Assembly: GCA_030621105.1 (NCBI GenBank)
Contig: JAUXIH010000004.1
Span: 1 to 26,110, forward strand
Length of the DNA stretch: 26,110 nucleotides
Direction: 5' to 3'
Origin: Dehalococcoidia bacterium
GTDB lineage: Bacteria > Chloroflexota > Dehalococcoidia > GIF9 > AB-539-J10
Made by a program: the position numbers and the translations under genes. Positions 23,518-26,110 of this stretch are shown here, piece after piece; the stretch's first letter is position 1; every line of letters begins with the position of its first letter. The notes under the pieces are model-generated. The model did not search any database, was not told the DNA's origin, and saw nothing but the letters and a program-made list of their open reading frames with translations.

Positions 23518-24651
23518 ATGAAATTATCTTGTCTTCAAGAAAACCTGAGTAAGGGACTGAATATAGTTGGCAGGTCTGTAGCTACCAGGTCTACGTTACC
23601 CATCACGCAAAATGTCCTATTGGCCGCTGAGCAATCGCAGCTGAAGCTAGTAACCACAAATCTGGAAATGGCAACCACTTGCTGGATTGGAGCCAAGGTA
23701 GAACAAGAAGGTGCCATCACCATTCCTGCACGATTGCTTACTGATTTCGTCAATTCGCTGCCCAACGACTTGATCGAGATTACGTTGCCCCCGAATAGCC
23801 ACATGCTAGAATTTAACAGTGGGCGCATCCGCGCCCACATGAATGGCATTGATGCAGAAGACTTCCCCCCTACGCCTCAAATAAATAACGGCATAATCAC
23901 CCATATCGAGGCAGATGCCTTAAGACAGGGAATCACACAGGTAGTCTTCGCTGCCGCTACAGAGGAATCACGCCCTGTGCTAGCTGGAATCAACACCGAG
24001 TTTGAGAATGAACAACTTAACCTGGTAGCTGCTGACGGCTACAGGTTGGCATTACACAAAATGCCCCTTGCTTCTACCATAGAACAACAATACACTGTGA
24101 TCATCCCTGCAAGAACCCTGAATGAACTAAATCATCTTCTTGGCAACCAGCAGGATCCTGTTGAAATTACAATAAACGAGCAAAGGAGTCAGGTGCTCTT
24201 CCGCCTCAAGAATGTTGAGATAGTATCTCAGCTTATTCAGGGATCCTTCCCCGATTACTCCCAGGTTATCCCTAAAAGCTATACGACCAGAGCCGTGGTG
24301 GACATAACTGAATTCATGAGAGTAGCTAAAATGTCCTCTGTTTTTGCACGCAATGCCAACGGCATAATCCGGCTCCTCATCACTCCTGGCGCTGATCTCA
24401 ATGCAGGTAAGATAACTATCTCTGCTCAGGCCGAGGAGATTGGAGATAATGTCAGTGAAGTCGATGCTCTGGTGGATGGAGAAGAAGCCAAGATCGCTTT
24501 CAATGTGAAATATCTCTCCGATGTCCTATCCTCCATACCACAATCTCAAATCGCTCTGGAAATTTCCACCCCTTCGAGCCCCGGTGTCATTCGCCCTATA
24601 GGTGTGGACAATTATGTTCACGTCATTATGCCGATGTTCGTCCAGTGGTAG
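23518..24651 (+). CDS. dnaN: DNA polymerase III beta sliding clamp
   Basis: The 377-residue clamp tethers the polymerase to DNA. MKLSCLQENLSKGLNIVGRSV is the standard N-terminus and fixes the start. Three repeated clamp domains of about 120 residues are visible, with landmarks LVAADGYRLALHKM (domain 2), IQGSFPDYSQVIP and the C-terminal VIMPMFVQW, part of the peptide-binding pocket region. dnaA is not next to it, and no DnaA-box cluster is seen, so this is not evidently the origin. Confidence 0.97.
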   Translation: MKLSCLQENLSKGLNIVGRSVATRSTLPITQNVLLAAEQSQLKLVTTNLEMATTCWIGAKVEQEGAITIPARLLTDFVNSLPNDLIEITLPPNSHMLEFNSGRIRAHMNGIDAEDFPPTPQINNGIITHIEADALRQGITQVVFAAATEESRPVLAGINTEFENEQLNLVAADGYRLALHKMPLASTIEQQYTVIIPARTLNELNHLLGNQQDPVEITINEQRSQVLFRLKNVEIVSQLIQGSFPDYSQVIPKSYTTRAVVDITEFMRVAKMSSVFARNANGIIRLLITPGADLNAGKITISAQAEEIGDNVSEVDALVDGEEAKIAFNVKYLSDVLSSIPQSQIALEISTPSSPGVIRPIGVDNYVHVIMPMFVQW

Positions 24652-24715
24652 TTTCTAACTCCCTACTTTCAGACTTGCACAGGACACACAGGGAAATTGC
24701 AATACATTATCTTAT

Positions 24716-24736
24716 TCAGGTCTGACCTGATATACT
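24716..24736. promoter_or_regulatory. 15-bp palindrome abutting a -10-like TATACT
   Basis: TCAGGTCTGACCTGA (24716-24730) is a perfect palindrome with one central base, immediately followed by TATACT (24731-24736). It lies in the 238-bp dnaN-NYN gap, about 155 nt before the NYN gene. It may be an operator or a short hairpin. The rest of the gap holds another TATAAT at 24835-24840 without a clear -35. Confidence 0.45.
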
Positions 24737-24889
24737 GACCGAAAATGATCACCCACCCTTCCTCCTATTTTCACAATAGCAACTATTCTCAATCATGTCC
24801 TAATACGAAATACCCCCAGAAAATCATTCCAAGGTATAATAGAAATAAGGATAATCAATCATCAATTAGAATTTCCCGAGGAGTAATCT

Positions 24890-25498
24890 ATGAATGATAG
24901 AATCGCCATATTCATCGATGGCAGCAACTTATACCACGCATTAAAGGGCAATTTTCATCGCCACGATCTCAACTTTGCCAAGTTTACCCAGAAGCTATGC
25001 GGAGATAGATGCCTGTTTAGAACATATTACTACAACGTATTGCAGGATTATATCCAAAACCCTGATGGCTACCGGGAGCAGCAAGACTTTCTCGACACTC
25101 TACACAAGACACCCCATCTGGAGGTTCGCCTGGGAGGCACAAAATTATCCCAGGGAGTTTCCGTAGAGAAAGGGATAGATGTTATGTTAGCCACTGACCT
25201 GCTATCTTTCGCATGGAACAACTTCTACGATATAGCTGTTCTGGTAACTGGAGATGCCGATTTCGCCTATGCAGTGCAGGCTGTGAAAAATATGGGTAAG
25301 CATATTGAAATCGCCTACTTCGAGAGTGGAATATCCCGGGACCTGTTAAATTCGGCTGATAACTGGCATTTACTAAACCGCGCTTTCTTCCAGGGTTTAT
25401 GGGTCGGCAAACATCATATCAGGCACAGGAAAAGCGGCAGAGAAGATAAAAATACAAGACACCAGATGAATGGGCCCAGTATAACAAACGGAAACTGA
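24890..25498 (+). CDS. NYN-domain (LabA/DUF88-like) putative ribonuclease
   Basis: The 202-residue protein has a PIN-like NYN domain: IFIDGSNLYHAL (7-18, D10 and N13), KGIDVMLATDLLSF (94-107, D97 and D103) and VTGDADFAYAV (119-129, D122 and D124). These acids would bind the catalytic metal. Family members are metal-dependent RNases or regulators. The basic tail (about 175-202, HRKSGREDKNTR) could touch RNA. GAGGAG sits 6 nt before the ATG. No partner gene lies on the same strand. RNase activity is inferred; substrates are unknown. Confidence 0.92.
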   Translation: MNDRIAIFIDGSNLYHALKGNFHRHDLNFAKFTQKLCGDRCLFRTYYYNVLQDYIQNPDGYREQQDFLDTLHKTPHLEVRLGGTKLSQGVSVEKGIDVMLATDLLSFAWNNFYDIAVLVTGDADFAYAVQAVKNMGKHIEIAYFESGISRDLLNSADNWHLLNRAFFQGLWVGKHHIRHRKSGREDKNTRHQMNGPSITNGN

Positions 25499-25644
25499 GA
25501 TAACACAGCCAGACACATAAAGCCCAGCTTAATCTAGCATAACTCCCCCCTATCCATGGAGGCAGTTAATACTATCAGAGTTGCCGCAACCCGGGGAGCA
25601 ATATAATATCTGCGCCTCAGCACGAACCACAAATATACAACATT

Positions 25645-25663
25645 GCCCTTCAGGAAAAAGGGC
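25645..25663 (-). terminator. Weak hairpin downstream of the right-edge gene
   Basis: GCCCTT (25645-25650) and AAGGGC (25658-25663) form a 6-bp stem with a 7-nt loop just past the stop of the right-edge gene. No T-run follows, so termination is doubtful. Nothing else is recognisable in the 180-bp convergent gap 25499-25678. Confidence 0.22.
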
Positions 25664-25678
25664 CAAGGACGAAAGGAA

Positions 25679-26110
25679 CTACTTCACAGATCTCATCAAA
25701 GCTATGACAGTCTTTCCTTCCTCATTATCACGGTAAACCCATACCATAGCTCCATCTTGCTCGCTGTTCTTGGTATAAAATCCCCAGCTCATTTTCTGGG
25801 GCATCTCTATATCCATCCAAGATTGTCCCTGCCAACCATTACCAGTCATTTGCGACTTGTAATAAGCGACTACCCCTTCCACACTATCCGTGGTCTCATA
25901 ATAACGCCATTCTGCTGTAGCCCAGTCTCCTTCCGATGCCGGCAAGGACCAGCTGCCCTTAGCCACCTGGTTGGCTCCGGAATAAACTGGCATATCGCTC
26001 CAGGATAAACCACCAGACGCCCCTCCATCGCCCCCTTCACTTCCACCCCCCCCCCCCCCCCCAACAACAAAACCAACATAACCCCACCCCCCACCACAAG
26101 CGAAAGTTAA
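25679..26110 (-). CDS. Glycine-rich probable secreted or lipoprotein, 5' truncated
   Basis: The frame is open without a stop from the right window edge to 25679, giving 143 residues of a gene that begins outside. At the edge it reads LTFACGGGWG, so Cys5 could be the lipid-attachment cysteine, though TFAC is not a canonical lipobox. A Gly/Ser-rich linker follows, including seven glycines in a row, mostly from a run of 17 C on the plus strand (26046-26062). From the internal methionine at 25993 a small globular domain begins, with the YKSQMTGNGW pattern (Y-x-S-x-M-x(3)-GW) seen in many small lipoproteins. Function unknown. A 75-codon frame (25870-26097) across the C-run is a shadow. The edge sequence looks low in complexity and could contain errors. 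Confidence 0.6.
   Translation of the reverse strand, partial: LTFACGGGWGYVGFVVGGGGGGGSEGGDGGASGGLSWSDMPVYSGANQVAKGSWSLPASEGDWATAEWRYYETTDSVEGVVAYYKSQMTGNGWQGQSWMDIEMPQKMSWGFYTKNSEQDGAMVWVYRDNEEGKTVIALMRSVK

Noticed and set aside
25870..26097. Separate 75-residue protein, or a frameshifted lipoprotein start
   Set aside because: The frame joined directly to the downstream domain is open to the window edge, so no frameshift is needed; the other frame reads arginine- and proline-rich nonsense after the C-run.

Overview
The window (26,110 bases, moderate GC) is a block of bacterial housekeeping genes with no phage, transposon, CRISPR or rRNA. The gene set suggests Chloroflexota, most likely class Dehalococcoidia. 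The reasons are a coenzyme-B12-dependent ribonucleotide reductase next to nrdR, a type-2 OMP decarboxylase, and a division cluster reduced to mraZ-rsmH-ftsA-ftsZ with none of the usual peptidoglycan genes. The placement is inferred from gene content and remembered family features, not from a database search.

Layout, left to right. The 3' part of clpC (1-1224) and a VTT/DedA-like membrane protein precede a tRNA-Ala(GGC) and a YbhB-type PEBP protein. A minus-strand pair follows: a Vms1/VLRF1-like eRF1-fold protein (3357-4118) and a SAM methyltransferase. Divergent from it is leuS-proC-methyltransferase (4260-8166). The long minus-strand part carries an Alvin-type ferredoxin, rsmD-coaD, the nrdR-nrdJ-hpt operon (hpt is a three-part fusion), pyrF, and the operon winged-helix gene-mraZ-rsmH-ftsA-ftsZ. 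Plus-strand trmD-rplS, priA, dnaN and a NYN-domain protein follow. The right edge cuts a minus-strand glycine-rich, probably secreted or lipid-anchored protein.

Regulation visible in the sequence. nrdR has a promoter whose 17-bp spacer is occupied by a perfect NrdR-box palindrome. The mraZ operon has two 10-bp-phased GTGGG repeats of the MraZ-box type at its predicted transcription start. Genes at the head of transcription units (leuS, the VTT gene, rsmD, pyrF, dnaN) tend to have a -10 hexamer very close to the start codon and no Shine-Dalgarno. Several internal genes (proC, ftsZ, ftsA, rplS) have strong ones. This suggests leaderless or very short-leader mRNAs.

Most unusual content: the VLRF1-like protein whose catalytic-loop glutamine appears to be replaced by serine; the GAF + nuclease-fold-like + HPRT fusion downstream of nrdJ; a wall-less division operon headed by an undescribed winged-helix protein; and three copies of an octamer between pyrF and nrdR. 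No large new system (defence locus, CRISPR, mobile element) is visible.
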